DNA of 50,771 nucleotides from a virus: positions 1 to 50,771 of the IMG/VR virus record IMGVR_UViG_3300036832_001337. One strand, 5' to 3'. The translations under genes were made by a program, and so were the position numbers. Of the stretch, positions 26,983 to 34,705 are shown piece by piece. The notes under the pieces are model-generated. The model did no database searches. It was not told the origin of the DNA and was given only the letters and a program-made list of their open reading frames with translations. Position 1 is the stretch's first letter. Each line of letters begins with the position of its first letter.

Positions 26983-27078
26983 CTAGAGAGGCCGCTTGTG
27001 GAACGTGCAGGTTAAGGTGTAGGTGTTTTTATGTGTAGGGGTAGCCGGGAATGCTTCGGGTGCCTGTAGCACGCCCAT
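26983..27078 (-). CDS. Possible 31-residue protein
   Basis: A frame from ATG 27078, three bases after the upstream stop, to TAG 26983. No ribosome-binding site is visible. Position between two genes of the operon is the only support. Confidence 0.3.
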   Translation of the reverse strand: MGVLQAPEAFPATPTHKNTYTLTCTFHKRPL

Positions 27079-27081
27079 AAA

Positions 27082-27246
27082 TTACAGCGGAAGTATCTTC
27101 ACATCAATATTGGTAGTACCGGGTGGTGGTGTTAGTGACGGCACTGTCACCATGTGCGCCAACATTTCCTGCGCATCATCCGCGTTAAATGTCGCAACCA
27201 GCAAAGGGTTGCCACTTTCGTCTTTGTAAGTTACTTCCCAGATCAT
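27082..27246 (-). CDS. Small unknown protein
   Basis: A 54-residue frame from ATG 27246 with AAGGTGG upstream. The sequence IWEVTYKDESGNPLLVATFN, then DDAQEMLAHM, looks like a small beta-alpha domain, followed by a proline-rich segment and a final strand. No family recognised. It fills an otherwise empty gap in the operon. Confidence 0.6.
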   Translation of the reverse strand: MIWEVTYKDESGNPLLVATFNADDAQEMLAHMVTVPSLTPPPGTTNIDVKILPL

Positions 27247-27255
27247 CGGACCACC

Positions 27256-27414
27256 TTACGGTAAAGTAGCACGCGGTTGGTGCGGCGGCTGGTTTTCCGC
27301 ATCAAGTTCCGCTTCCGCCTGATGCCAGAACTCTTCATCGCGCCCTGTCGGGCGGCCAGCTTCTTCCCACAGTTTTTCGGCACGCTCACGTACTAGGTGT
27401 TCACGGTCGGTCAT
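27256..27414 (-). CDS. DUF2934-like small protein
   Basis: A 52-residue protein starting at ATG 27414 (ATGA overlap with the upstream membrane protein). REHLVRERAEKLWEEAGRPTG followed by DEEFWHQAEAEL is the characteristic DUF2934 motif, a short helical domain of unknown function frequent in proteobacteria, and a weak hint at the host. Confidence 0.75.
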   Translation of the reverse strand: MTDREHLVRERAEKLWEEAGRPTGRDEEFWHQAEAELDAENQPPHQPRATLP

Positions 27415-27572
27415 TTGATACCTGCTCCACCGAGAATAAAGGTCAAAACAAATAAGGCTACACCGAGCCACCCTAGGTGCGGTATCGGCCATCCTGACGG
27501 CCATGTTACCGGTCTAAAAGCCTGAATTATCAGCAGGACAAACGCGAATACAAGGATAATGGTTGCAGCCAT
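27411..27572 (-). CDS. Small two-span membrane protein
   Basis: A 53-residue frame from ATG 27572 with AAGGAG 8 bases upstream. Two hydrophobic segments (about 3-18 and 34-50) flank a proline/tryptophan-rich turn (PVTWPSGWPIPHLGW). It ends in an ATGA overlap with the DUF2934 gene. A holin-like size, but nothing else indicates lysis function. Confidence 0.62.
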   Translation of the reverse strand: MAATIILVFAFVLLIIQAFRPVTWPSGWPIPHLGWLGVALFVLTFILGGAGIK

Positions 27573-27577
27573 TGCAG

Positions 27578-27868
27578 TCACTCCTTATGAACAAAGATCT
27601 TCCCCGCGCGGCGCAAAGCCTTGTGCATGATTCTTTGTTCTGAAAGCGTGAGGTATCGTTTGTCACTTGTCTTTTGTTGGTTGGAGTCTTTCCAGTCAAC
27701 AAATGTGCCATCAGGCTGTTGCACTTCAATAGCCGGATCACCAGGAACCATTTGCTCAAGTTCCTCAGGTGACAGGCTATGAAGACGCTCAATACCTTCT
27801 TCAGTCGGCGGCCCTTCCGTTGCCTTTGTCGCAAGCTTTTTCATCTGTTCAAGCATTTTATCAGTCAC
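27578..27868 (-). CDS. Small unknown soluble protein
   Basis: A 96-residue frame using GTG 27868 (overlapping the stop of the 1073-residue gene; AAGGTG upstream) or ATG 27856. Helical and charged: KMLEQMKKLATKATEGP, then IERLHSLSPEELEQMV, and a C-terminal LSEQRIMHKALRRAGKIFV. Coupling to the kinase/ADP-ribosyltransferase gene suggests a partner or immunity-like role, but that is only context. Confidence 0.58.
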   Translation of the reverse strand: MTDKMLEQMKKLATKATEGPPTEEGIERLHSLSPEELEQMVPGDPAIEVQQPDGTFVDWKDSNQQKTSDKRYLTLSEQRIMHKALRRAGKIFVHKE

Positions 27869-30800
27869 TCGGTTCACCTTCTTGGTATAATTGACACACC
27901 GCCCGTTTATTCTTTTCATCAAAGTCTAAAACCCTTACATAAGTAATGCCGCGTTGGAATAGGATCTCACTTTCACCGTCATTATTAATCCATGCGGCTT
28001 TTGTCCCTTTCGGTGTCGCAATAACCAATGTAACCGGCCCCCAACTTTTCATCTTCTCGGGGTCAAGTGATGCCGACATAAAACCTTTATCCCGAAAAAC
28101 ATAACCGTTAAAAGCATCCTTTAAGAATTGGGTTGCAAACGGCTCGCGTAAACGCCGGGTTAAAATCATGTCGGCTGGCAATTCAGTTTTAGCAAAGTAA
28201 TCAGTCAAAAGCTTGACCCGGCTGTCACTATTCGGATGGTTGCCGTAACGGCAAGTATCATTCATCGATTGATAACCTACACCTTTATACTGATCGCGTG
28301 CGTCTTTTGTAGCATAATCCATAGTCGGCGCATGGGTGCCGAGTTCCGCATAGGCTTTTGAGTACAACGCTGACACCCCGGTATTGTACTGTTGATCTAT
28401 ATACGCGGCTAAAGCGACATCATGCGATTCTTGTATCTGTGCAGGTGGTACCAGTGTCTTAGGTTGGACTATCTGTTCCTTACCGCTCATGACGGAATTG
28501 GCAACTAGACCGACCTTTGCCAGTATTGCATCACGCCGTTTTACTAATGTGTCAACCATAGCGGCTTTATCGTTTGCACCACCAGGACTGTATTGGTTGA
28601 CTAGGTTAGTAATCGCGTCGGCACTGATATTCTGTAACCGTTGTGCTGATTGCTTTAATTCTTGTTGGGTCATATCCGCATAAAGTGATGCGGCTTCGGC
28701 GTTCTCGCTCGGTTGTCGTAAGCTTTCCCATTCACTTGCTAAATCGTTAAACTTTGTTCCCTTGGGTTGGCCTTGGGCGCGGAACAATAATGAGCCACCA
28801 AAATCCTGTGCTAGTACATTACCATCCTGGTCAATACCGATATTGTTACCGCCTTCTAAACCGACAGCATCCCAGTTTGCAATCCACGCATGAAGTGCAA
28901 AGTCTTGCTTGGCGGCTTCCCGCTCTTGGGAGCTAAACTCGTCAAGCTTGCCTTTGCTTAAGGTCTGCCACTCAGTGCCAACATTAAGTCTGTCACCATC
29001 GACCACCTGATGGTAAGTAAAAGTATTACCCCCTGCCAAACCAAATAAAGCAGCAGCCAAGAACTCATTCCGAGAATGGTTATTAGTAGAGGGCTGCTTA
29101 ATGTAATACGTATTCCCGTTCGGGTCTTCATAGGTACCCCCCGGATTACTTCCTTTCTGTGGTCCGATCTTTTTTAGGTCGGATTGGTTAAGTGTATGGC
29201 TGATGACGACTTTAGGCGGGGTTTCATGTTGGGCGATAGTCGGCAGTATATTTTCTAGACCCGTACCGTTGATACCGTCATACGGTTGTCCCGGTGGATA
29301 GTATATCCAATTATGTCCACCACCATAGTCTTGTTTTGTAATATAGACCTTAGACCCGGTAGCATTATTGACATACTTGGCTTTGGTGGTAGACATTGTG
29401 CTGACAGGTGTAAAACCCTTGCCAGATAGATCGGTATTTACCTTTGGATCGGAATGGGCGTATTGGTTCGATGGCTCCACAGTTGGAGGTGGAGATGGAG
29501 ATGTTGGAATCGGCTCATTAAAATCTACTTTAGCTAAGGCGGCTTCAATATCTTCTTCTTCACCACCGGTCTTCTTTGCAAACTTACCACCTGGACCGCG
29601 CGGGTGTAGCATTTCAAATGCGTTGTTAAGACCCTCCTGTCCGTAACCCGATGCTACTGTACCTTCACCTTTCTTCCAAATGGTCCAATTACCGTCGTTA
29701 TCAATAGCGACTTCTTCAGTGCTGTTAGTCGCTTCTGGTGTATCAAGATAAACTACACCACCGCTTGAGAGGTTTTTCACATACGGCAGTGTATTCTTGA
29801 GGTGGGTGTCAGCTTTAACCTCTGTGGTCGTAGTCGGTGTTGAAGTTGTTTCTTCGGGTAAAGTCGCTAAGAAAGACGGCAAGGCACCGTTGATGCCTTC
29901 ACCTGTTTCATGGGTATTTGAAATCGTGTTATGATACTCCCAACTATAGTAACCGCTTTCTTCATTTTTACTAATGGATACAGTCCCGCCGTGTTTCGGA
30001 TCGTTATAAACTAAATGGGTCGGTGTGGTTGTCACCGGAACAAGGCCGTAATCGTTTGCCTTACTGTTAACATAATCAATCGAATACTGTGCAACCGGTG
30101 TAACAGTAGTGGTCGGTTTTGCTTCCAGTGTCTCCAAGAAGTTCTTTAGGCCGACAGCGATATCATCACCGGCTTGCGGTTGTCCTCCACTGGGCGGCAT
30201 ATACGACCACGGAAAGTTACCGTTTACTTGCTTATGGCTGACAACAACCTGTCCGCCTGTTTGCGGTACTTTAAAAACAGTCGCATGTTCACTAACCGAT
30301 TGTGGTTCTAGACCAAGATTCTTGCCTTTAAAACTGACATACTTAGCATTAACAGTCGGCGATGTAGTTGGTGTAGTCGGCTTTAAGTGTTTTTCAACCG
30401 CTTCATTCAGACTTAATTGGGTTTTACCGCTGGCAACTTGTCCTTGGCCTTCTTTCCACAGTGTCCAACTGTTACTCTCATGATCAACCATTAATTCAGT
30501 TTTATAATCGCCACTCCACGGCGCATCAGTATAAGCTACCATATTGCCGATTTGGTGTTGGTGCTCTAGTACAGTCTTTACTGCGGGGGGCGCTGACAGC
30601 GGTCCTCTACTCGGTGCCGGTTTAGGCTTCTCCTCAGAAATGACTTCAGTCTTTTTCTTGCCTTTCATCCATTCTGGTAGCGCGACTTCTTTTTTACCGT
30701 GTTGGGTATTTAGAAAGGCTTCGAGTGTATTACCACCAGTCCCGCCTACACCTTCACTATGTCGCCATCCTTTACTATAGGTCTGATTGGGAAATGCCGG

Positions 30801-31082
30801 TCCGACATGGACCTTATGTCCGCTCGGGTGTTCAAAGGTGTAATGACCCCCCGGTGTTTGTTGCTTTGATTTGATGTACCCGTGCGCCTTGAGCGGGTGG
30901 GCTATTTCATTGGCGACTGTATGCTTCTTTTCAGTCGGGGCAAATTGAAACCCTTGTGCGACTGTCACACCTTTTTTGGCACCGACAGCCCCAGTCCCTT
31001 TTTTGACAAACTTGCCCGCTTCACCGCGAGGGTGATCTTCTTCCTTAAATTCAGCATCGTCGTGGAAGTGAAGAAAAATCAT
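27861..31082 (-). CDS. Giant tagged protein with kinase-like and ADP-ribosyltransferase domains
   Basis: A 1073-residue protein. Residues 1-30 carry a histidine-rich strand (FLHFHDD) and the tag HPRGEAGKFVKKG; a second tag (HPRGPGGKFAKK) is at about 493-504. Between are four repeats of about 70 residues (about 55-125, 245-320, 335-407, 540-617) and two of another type (170-233, 433-492). About 645-820 resembles HipA/PI3K-like kinases: K662, NWDAVGLEGGNNIG (D738, N746/N747), and QDFGG (D760). About 885-1068 is an ADP-ribosyltransferase exoenzyme-like domain: R976/R977, SxS at 1003-1005 and ExE at E1037/E1039, the R-S-E signature. By analogy with T4 Alt it may be injected and modify host proteins; activity is inferred. 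Confidence 0.82.
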   Translation of the reverse strand: MIFLHFHDDAEFKEEDHPRGEAGKFVKKGTGAVGAKKGVTVAQGFQFAPTEKKHTVANEIAHPLKAHGYIKSKQQTPGGHYTFEHPSGHKVHVGPAFPNQTYSKGWRHSEGVGGTGGNTLEAFLNTQHGKKEVALPEWMKGKKKTEVISEEKPKPAPSRGPLSAPPAVKTVLEHQHQIGNMVAYTDAPWSGDYKTELMVDHESNSWTLWKEGQGQVASGKTQLSLNEAVEKHLKPTTPTTSPTVNAKYVSFKGKNLGLEPQSVSEHATVFKVPQTGGQVVVSHKQVNGNFPWSYMPPSGGQPQAGDDIAVGLKNFLETLEAKPTTTVTPVAQYSIDYVNSKANDYGLVPVTTTPTHLVYNDPKHGGTVSISKNEESGYYSWEYHNTISNTHETGEGINGALPSFLATLPEETTSTPTTTTEVKADTHLKNTLPYVKNLSSGGVVYLDTPEATNSTEEVAIDNDGNWTIWKKGEGTVASGYGQEGLNNAFEMLHPRGPGGKFAKKTGGEEEDIEAALAKVDFNEPIPTSPSPPPTVEPSNQYAHSDPKVNTDLSGKGFTPVSTMSTTKAKYVNNATGSKVYITKQDYGGGHNWIYYPPGQPYDGINGTGLENILPTIAQHETPPKVVISHTLNQSDLKKIGPQKGSNPGGTYEDPNGNTYYIKQPSTNNHSRNEFLAAALFGLAGGNTFTYHQVVDGDRLNVGTEWQTLSKGKLDEFSSQEREAAKQDFALHAWIANWDAVGLEGGNNIGIDQDGNVLAQDFGGSLLFRAQGQPKGTKFNDLASEWESLRQPSENAEAASLYADMTQQELKQSAQRLQNISADAITNLVNQYSPGGANDKAAMVDTLVKRRDAILAKVGLVANSVMSGKEQIVQPKTLVPPAQIQESHDVALAAYIDQQYNTGVSALYSKAYAELGTHAPTMDYATKDARDQYKGVGYQSMNDTCRYGNHPNSDSRVKLLTDYFAKTELPADMILTRRLREPFATQFLKDAFNGYVFRDKGFMSASLDPEKMKSWGPVTLVIATPKGTKAAWINNDGESEILFQRGITYVRVLDFDEKNKRAVCQLYQEGEPSD

Positions 31083-31237
31083 GGGCTATAGCCCAACAAT
31101 AAAAAGACGAGTAAGACTATGATTAATACACCGACTATGCCGAACGGCCCGTAACCCCAGCCCGATGAATAACCCCATCGTGGGTATGCGCCGAAAAGCA
31201 TAAATACGAGGATGATGAGGATGATTGCTAGTAACAC
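31079..31237 (-). CDS. DUF3309-like small membrane protein
   Basis: A 52-residue frame starting at GTG 31237 and ending in an ATGA overlap with the giant tagged gene. Two hydrophobic segments (about 2-15 and 33-49) flank PRWGYSSGWGYGPFG, the glycine/tryptophan signature of DUF3309, small membrane proteins common in alpha- and other proteobacteria. Function unknown. Confidence 0.72.
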   Translation of the reverse strand: MLLAIILIILVFMLFGAYPRWGYSSGWGYGPFGIVGVLIIVLLVFLLLGYSP

Positions 31238-31249
31238 GGCCTACACCCT

Positions 31250-32974
31250 TTATGCTGCATCTTCATCTTTACTGTGTATCAGTTGCGGTTTGCGCCAGTC
31301 CGATTTACCGAGTATGTCTTTGCCGCCTTGAAAGCGAAGCCGCTCATCACTACCCGGTAAGAAACCCCGGCGCTTCGGCAAGAAATCTTCCAATTCCTTT
31401 TCCTTACCTTCATCATCATCGTGAATGATACCCGGAAGGAAATCTTGTTGGTCAGACTTATTGTCGGGTTTTTGTTCACTGCCACCAGCAGCATTGACTT
31501 TGGGCGGGCCTGGCGGACCCGGCAAGAAACCGCCGCCCATACCGCCTTCTTCACCTTCACCTTGTCCCTGGCCCGGTGTCAAAGGCGGTTCGTTCATCGC
31601 CTCTTCGATTTCCTTGTCACTGATATCAGTCCAAATACCGGTATAGGTACTCGACTGTTTTAGTTCAGACAATGCGGTGCCTCGGTTTACTAAACCAGAC
31701 TCGAATGCCTGTTGGATGGTCCCGGTTATCTGTTGGGCAACACTGGCACGCTGTTGATGGTCAAGTTGGTCAAGCGGCACAAAGTCAAACCACCAATCAT
31801 CAGCCGGTTTGATACCTTCATTGATGAAGACTATATTCAACAGCTTTGTGATCGGGGTTCTTAACTCGGACTCCTGTCGGCGCTTAATACCTGAGTGATA
31901 GTTGGTCCAATCGCTTTCACCGGTAGCATTCATCCCCGCTGGTGACTGGCCGAATAGTCTGACTAAGGGAATCTGTTCACTGCCGGATACTTGTTGGGCG
32001 AATTGCAGTATCAGTTCCGCCAGTCCGCCGAAGGCGTAAGCATGGGCTTCAAAGCGGTCTTGCTCGTCCATGAGGGTCAAGCCTTCATTGGTCTGAAAGC
32101 GCCTGACCATATCGACTTGTTCAAACAAGGCATCGAGCAACTTACCGCCTGCGGCGATGATCTTCCGCAGGTCTTTAATCGCGTAAGTGCGTAAATGCGC
32201 CTTGTAGACTAATTGTGCGGCACCCGCTGTAGTCGAGTCAAAGGCGGTTATGCGATCGTATAGCGGTTCAAGAATCGAGAGTGTCCAAAAGTTTTCTGAC
32301 AAGCGTTGGTAGTACGGAATGTTGAGCCCTTCAAACCGGATAAAACGAGAATGGTGGATCTTTGACCTGGCGGCTAGCGGGGCATCGGCTGTGACATCGT
32401 AATATTCGGGTAAGCCAGCGTCATCTTCATGCGGATCTTGTACAATTTGATTAAGTGAAGGGTTTATCATCCATCTATCTAAGACAATCAATTTAAGTAA
32501 GCAGTTCTTTGACAGGGTTTCGATACGCAGCGGTTCTTCTGATTTCTGACCGTCGATTAGAATATAGATACCGGCACCGCCGTACAACCTACCCCACGAC
32601 TTTGCTTCCTTGATCTTCTCCCAAAACTGCCACTTCGATTGTAATGAAGTGTATATTTTACTCTTCTCGTCTTCGTCAATGCCTTGGGTAAACTGTATCC
32701 CTTCACGGGTCATATCTTCTGGAATGGCATCGACACAAGCACGGACAAGCCATGATCCGCGATACGCCCAATCAAGCAGTATACGCAGTCTGGTAATCGG
32801 GTTAAACCCGTAGGTTCCCGCACTGGCTTGGTTGTCAGTACCGAAACCGACCTTGGCGATAAAGTTTTGGTAGGTGTCACCTGTCGGTGTCGGACGCCGT
32901 GGTACAGGACGACTCTGCTCGCGCTTAACCGCACGCGCTCGCGATGCTGGCTTTGGTTTACGTGTTACCGCCAT
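31250..32974 (-). CDS. Portal protein, DUF1073 family
   Basis: A 574-residue protein with DUF1073 portal features: YRGSWLVRACVDAIPEDMTREG, AKSWGRLYGGAGIYILIDGQ, HHSRFIRFEGL, SILEPLYDRITAF, VRLFGQSPAGMNATGESD and SELRTPITKLLNIVF. The portal dodecamer is the DNA gate. The C-terminal 130 residues are Gly/Pro/Glu/Asp-rich with three FLPG motifs (GGFLPG, QDFLPG, RGFLPG), probably disordered and facing inside or towards partner proteins. It follows the terminase region as expected. Confidence 0.9.
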   Translation of the reverse strand: MAVTRKPKPASRARAVKREQSRPVPRRPTPTGDTYQNFIAKVGFGTDNQASAGTYGFNPITRLRILLDWAYRGSWLVRACVDAIPEDMTREGIQFTQGIDEDEKSKIYTSLQSKWQFWEKIKEAKSWGRLYGGAGIYILIDGQKSEEPLRIETLSKNCLLKLIVLDRWMINPSLNQIVQDPHEDDAGLPEYYDVTADAPLAARSKIHHSRFIRFEGLNIPYYQRLSENFWTLSILEPLYDRITAFDSTTAGAAQLVYKAHLRTYAIKDLRKIIAAGGKLLDALFEQVDMVRRFQTNEGLTLMDEQDRFEAHAYAFGGLAELILQFAQQVSGSEQIPLVRLFGQSPAGMNATGESDWTNYHSGIKRRQESELRTPITKLLNIVFINEGIKPADDWWFDFVPLDQLDHQQRASVAQQITGTIQQAFESGLVNRGTALSELKQSSTYTGIWTDISDKEIEEAMNEPPLTPGQGQGEGEEGGMGGGFLPGPPGPPKVNAAGGSEQKPDNKSDQQDFLPGIIHDDDEGKEKELEDFLPKRRGFLPGSDERLRFQGGKDILGKSDWRKPQLIHSKDEDAA

Positions 32975-33526
32975 TTACTTACGCCTCGGCAGTGTAAATT
33001 GTCCGCTTCGTTTTGAAGCGGATGGTTTTCTGCTTACAGTAACCTTACCATCACCAGTTGTCTTACAATCGCAATCATCTTTAGTGTCACTACTGGTGTT
33101 GATTGAATATCCGGTAGTCTGACCGCCGACTGTACTTGATGCACCAACATCACGGCTTTTACGACCATCATTGCTATCATCAGTGTCATATCCATGGTGT
33201 TCTTGAAGGCGACGAATACCTTTCAAAGCCTCGCCGGAGCCAGCATATTTATGTGCTTCACTCAGATGCTTCACATGATAATGAATCGGTGTACCGAATG
33301 ATATCCCAGCACCTGGCTTTGGATTCATACTAGTCGCAATCGACTCTGCTTTCTTTTTACTGTAAAGACCGGGTTCAGAACTCTTAGGATATGCATTTTG
33401 TCGTCCATGACCAGCATTACCTATAACAACATGGTGATTAGGGTTTTGTTGACTTCCACCACCAGGTCGTGGTCCGCTACCAGGTCCACCGTCTTTTGTG
33501 TGTACATGGATGTGAAGGTTAGGCAT
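32975..33526 (-). CDS. Histidine-strand head-region protein, unknown function
   Basis: A 183-residue protein starting at ATG 33526. It opens with the histidine strand LHIHVH followed by TKDGGPGSGPRPGGG, a glycine/proline segment known at the start of various phage head-region proteins. The middle (KSSEPGLYSKKKAESIATSM, PIHYHVKHLSEAHKYAGSG) looks helical. The end is Ser/Thr/Lys-rich with CDCK. It lies directly upstream of the portal gene, and a packaged or portal-associated role is inferred. Confidence 0.62.
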   Translation of the reverse strand: MPNLHIHVHTKDGGPGSGPRPGGGSQQNPNHHVVIGNAGHGRQNAYPKSSEPGLYSKKKAESIATSMNPKPGAGISFGTPIHYHVKHLSEAHKYAGSGEALKGIRRLQEHHGYDTDDSNDGRKSRDVGASSTVGGQTTGYSINTSSDTKDDCDCKTTGDGKVTVSRKPSASKRSGQFTLPRRK

Positions 33527-33719
33527 CTTGCTGGTCCCTTGTCTTAGGGATTGTGGACTTGTACAAACGGCGCACAGCCAGATAGGCCCGCGTCCATTCA
33601 CGGACCATATCTTCACTAAAGTGGGTATAGAGTACATAGCCGTCGCGGACCGCTTGGTAGCGCCCGTCTGATCGTCGTTCTATGTATACGGTGTTGGGGT
33701 CGGGCTTTGCTAAATCCAT
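33519..33719 (-). CDS. Small unknown protein upstream of portal region
   Basis: A 66-residue frame from ATG 33719 (a TTG five codons earlier is possible) overlapping the next start by 8 bases. NTVYIERRSDGRYQAVRDGY then DMVREWTRAYLAVRRLY looks like a small beta-hairpin plus helix. No family recognised. A perfect hairpin lies in its leader. Confidence 0.6.
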   Translation of the reverse strand: MDLAKPDPNTVYIERRSDGRYQAVRDGYVLYTHFSEDMVREWTRAYLAVRRLYKSTIPKTRDQQDA

Positions 33720-33746
33720 CGTAGCAGCCCTCAATAATGGATAAAG

Positions 33747-33780
33747 TGAGAAGTGTCTCCCCCATCAGAAACACTTCTCA
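33747..33780. repeat. 10-bp stem-loop in leader
   Basis: TGAGAAGTGT (33747-33756) pairs exactly with ACACTTCTCA (33771-33780), loop 14 bases. On the minus strand the loop reads TCTGATGGGGGAG, close to TCTTATGGGGGGA in the hairpin at 21419-21462. It is about 30 bases before the 33719 start. No T-run follows. Probably an mRNA element. Confidence 0.65.
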
Positions 33781-33903
33781 AAGTCTAGGGGGCATTTAGT
33801 GAAGACGGTTTTTAATAGTTCCGTGGTCATATAAGGGGAGTCGTCTTTGCGTTCAGCCCATAGCCCTCCTTTCTGTTACCACCAGATCGGAAGCCTTACC
33901 GGG

Positions 33904-33933
33904 CCGCGAAGCCGGAGTAAACTCCGGTCGCGG
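33904..33933. repeat. Stacked GC-rich hairpin
   Basis: CCGGAGT (33912-33918) and ACTCCGG (33921-33927) pair around AA, extended by CCGCG (33904-33908) with CGCGG (33929-33933). It lies between the proline-rich gene and the 33719 gene and carries GGCTTCGCGGC on the minus strand, also found at 34754-34764. The remaining bases 33781-33989 hold no supported gene. Function unknown; RNA processing or attenuation is possible. Confidence 0.6.
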
Positions 33934-33989
33934 TCCCGTCGTGCCACTACGTTATAACGAATAGACCGTTGCGGCACGCTACTGTCACT

Positions 33990-34679
33990 TCAGCCTGTGG
34001 GGCCTGTTTGTCCGGTAGAACCGGTGTTACCACCAGTGGCACCGGTTGCACCGAGACGGCTGCGTGACGAACCAGAAGGTGTCGGTACACCGGGGTGTGA
34101 CTCGGTGGGTACGATAGCAACACCCCATCCTGACGACGGGGTCCAGTACGCCACCACATCCCAGTTCTGCAATACTTCGGGCGGCCCTTCTTCACCCGGA
34201 GGTGGCAACACGATTGGGTGCGTAGGCTGTGGTGGATAGGTAACAGTCGGTGGAGGCAACACGATTGGGTGTGTCGGTCGTGGATCGTTAGGCCCCCAGA
34301 TACCCAGATCGGGAGGAATAAAGATCGGCGGTGTCGGGAACGGTTCGTTACCACCACCCCAGATACCAGGTGGTTGCGTCGGGGGCGGAATAACAATCGG
34401 ATGCTCGGGCTTCACATCATCGAGGAACCCAGGCGGGATCACGATTGGGTGCGTCGGGAACCCTTCATTAGCACCGCCCCAGATACCGGGTTGGTCAGCG
34501 GGACCACCGATATCAACATACTCCGGGGGTACACCGCCCCAGATACCCGGAGGTGACTCACCGGGACCACCTGGAGCAATGGGGTGCTCCGGACGAGGAC
34601 CACCTGGCATCGGACCGCCACCAACATGAAGACCAGTCCGATACATTCTGCCGCGAATAGTAACAGGTACACCTGCCAT
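33990..34679 (-). CDS. Proline-rich repeat virion protein with collagen-like tail
   Basis: A 229-residue protein. After VPVTIRGRMYRTGL (residues 4-17) it consists of repeats of PGIWGG and PTHPIVIPP/PTHPIVLPP type up to about residue 165. A short folded segment (VVAYWTPSSGWGVAIV) follows, then PSGSSRSRLG and collagen-like GATGATGG/GPTG triplets. I know similar HPI/GIWGG repeat proteins from other phages, without function. The collagen-like end parallels the spike at the left edge, suggesting a surface fibre or decoration. Confidence 0.68.
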   Translation of the reverse strand: MAGVPVTIRGRMYRTGLHVGGGPMPGGPRPEHPIAPGGPGESPPGIWGGVPPEYVDIGGPADQPGIWGGANEGFPTHPIVIPPGFLDDVKPEHPIVIPPPTQPPGIWGGGNEPFPTPPIFIPPDLGIWGPNDPRPTHPIVLPPPTVTYPPQPTHPIVLPPPGEEGPPEVLQNWDVVAYWTPSSGWGVAIVPTESHPGVPTPSGSSRSRLGATGATGGNTGSTGQTGPTG

Positions 34680-34705
34680 GCTTTAGACTCCATACTTCAG
34701 GTTTA

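Noticed and set aside
33765-33830. A 21-codon minus-strand frame in the leader before the 33719 gene
   Set aside because: No ribosome-binding site, and it runs into the hairpin. Too short to support as a gene.
33947-34396. Minus-strand frame of 149 codons overlapping the proline-rich gene
   Set aside because: It is in another frame of the repeat region and rich in Arg/His without domain pattern. The frame with HPI/GIWGG repeats is the real one.
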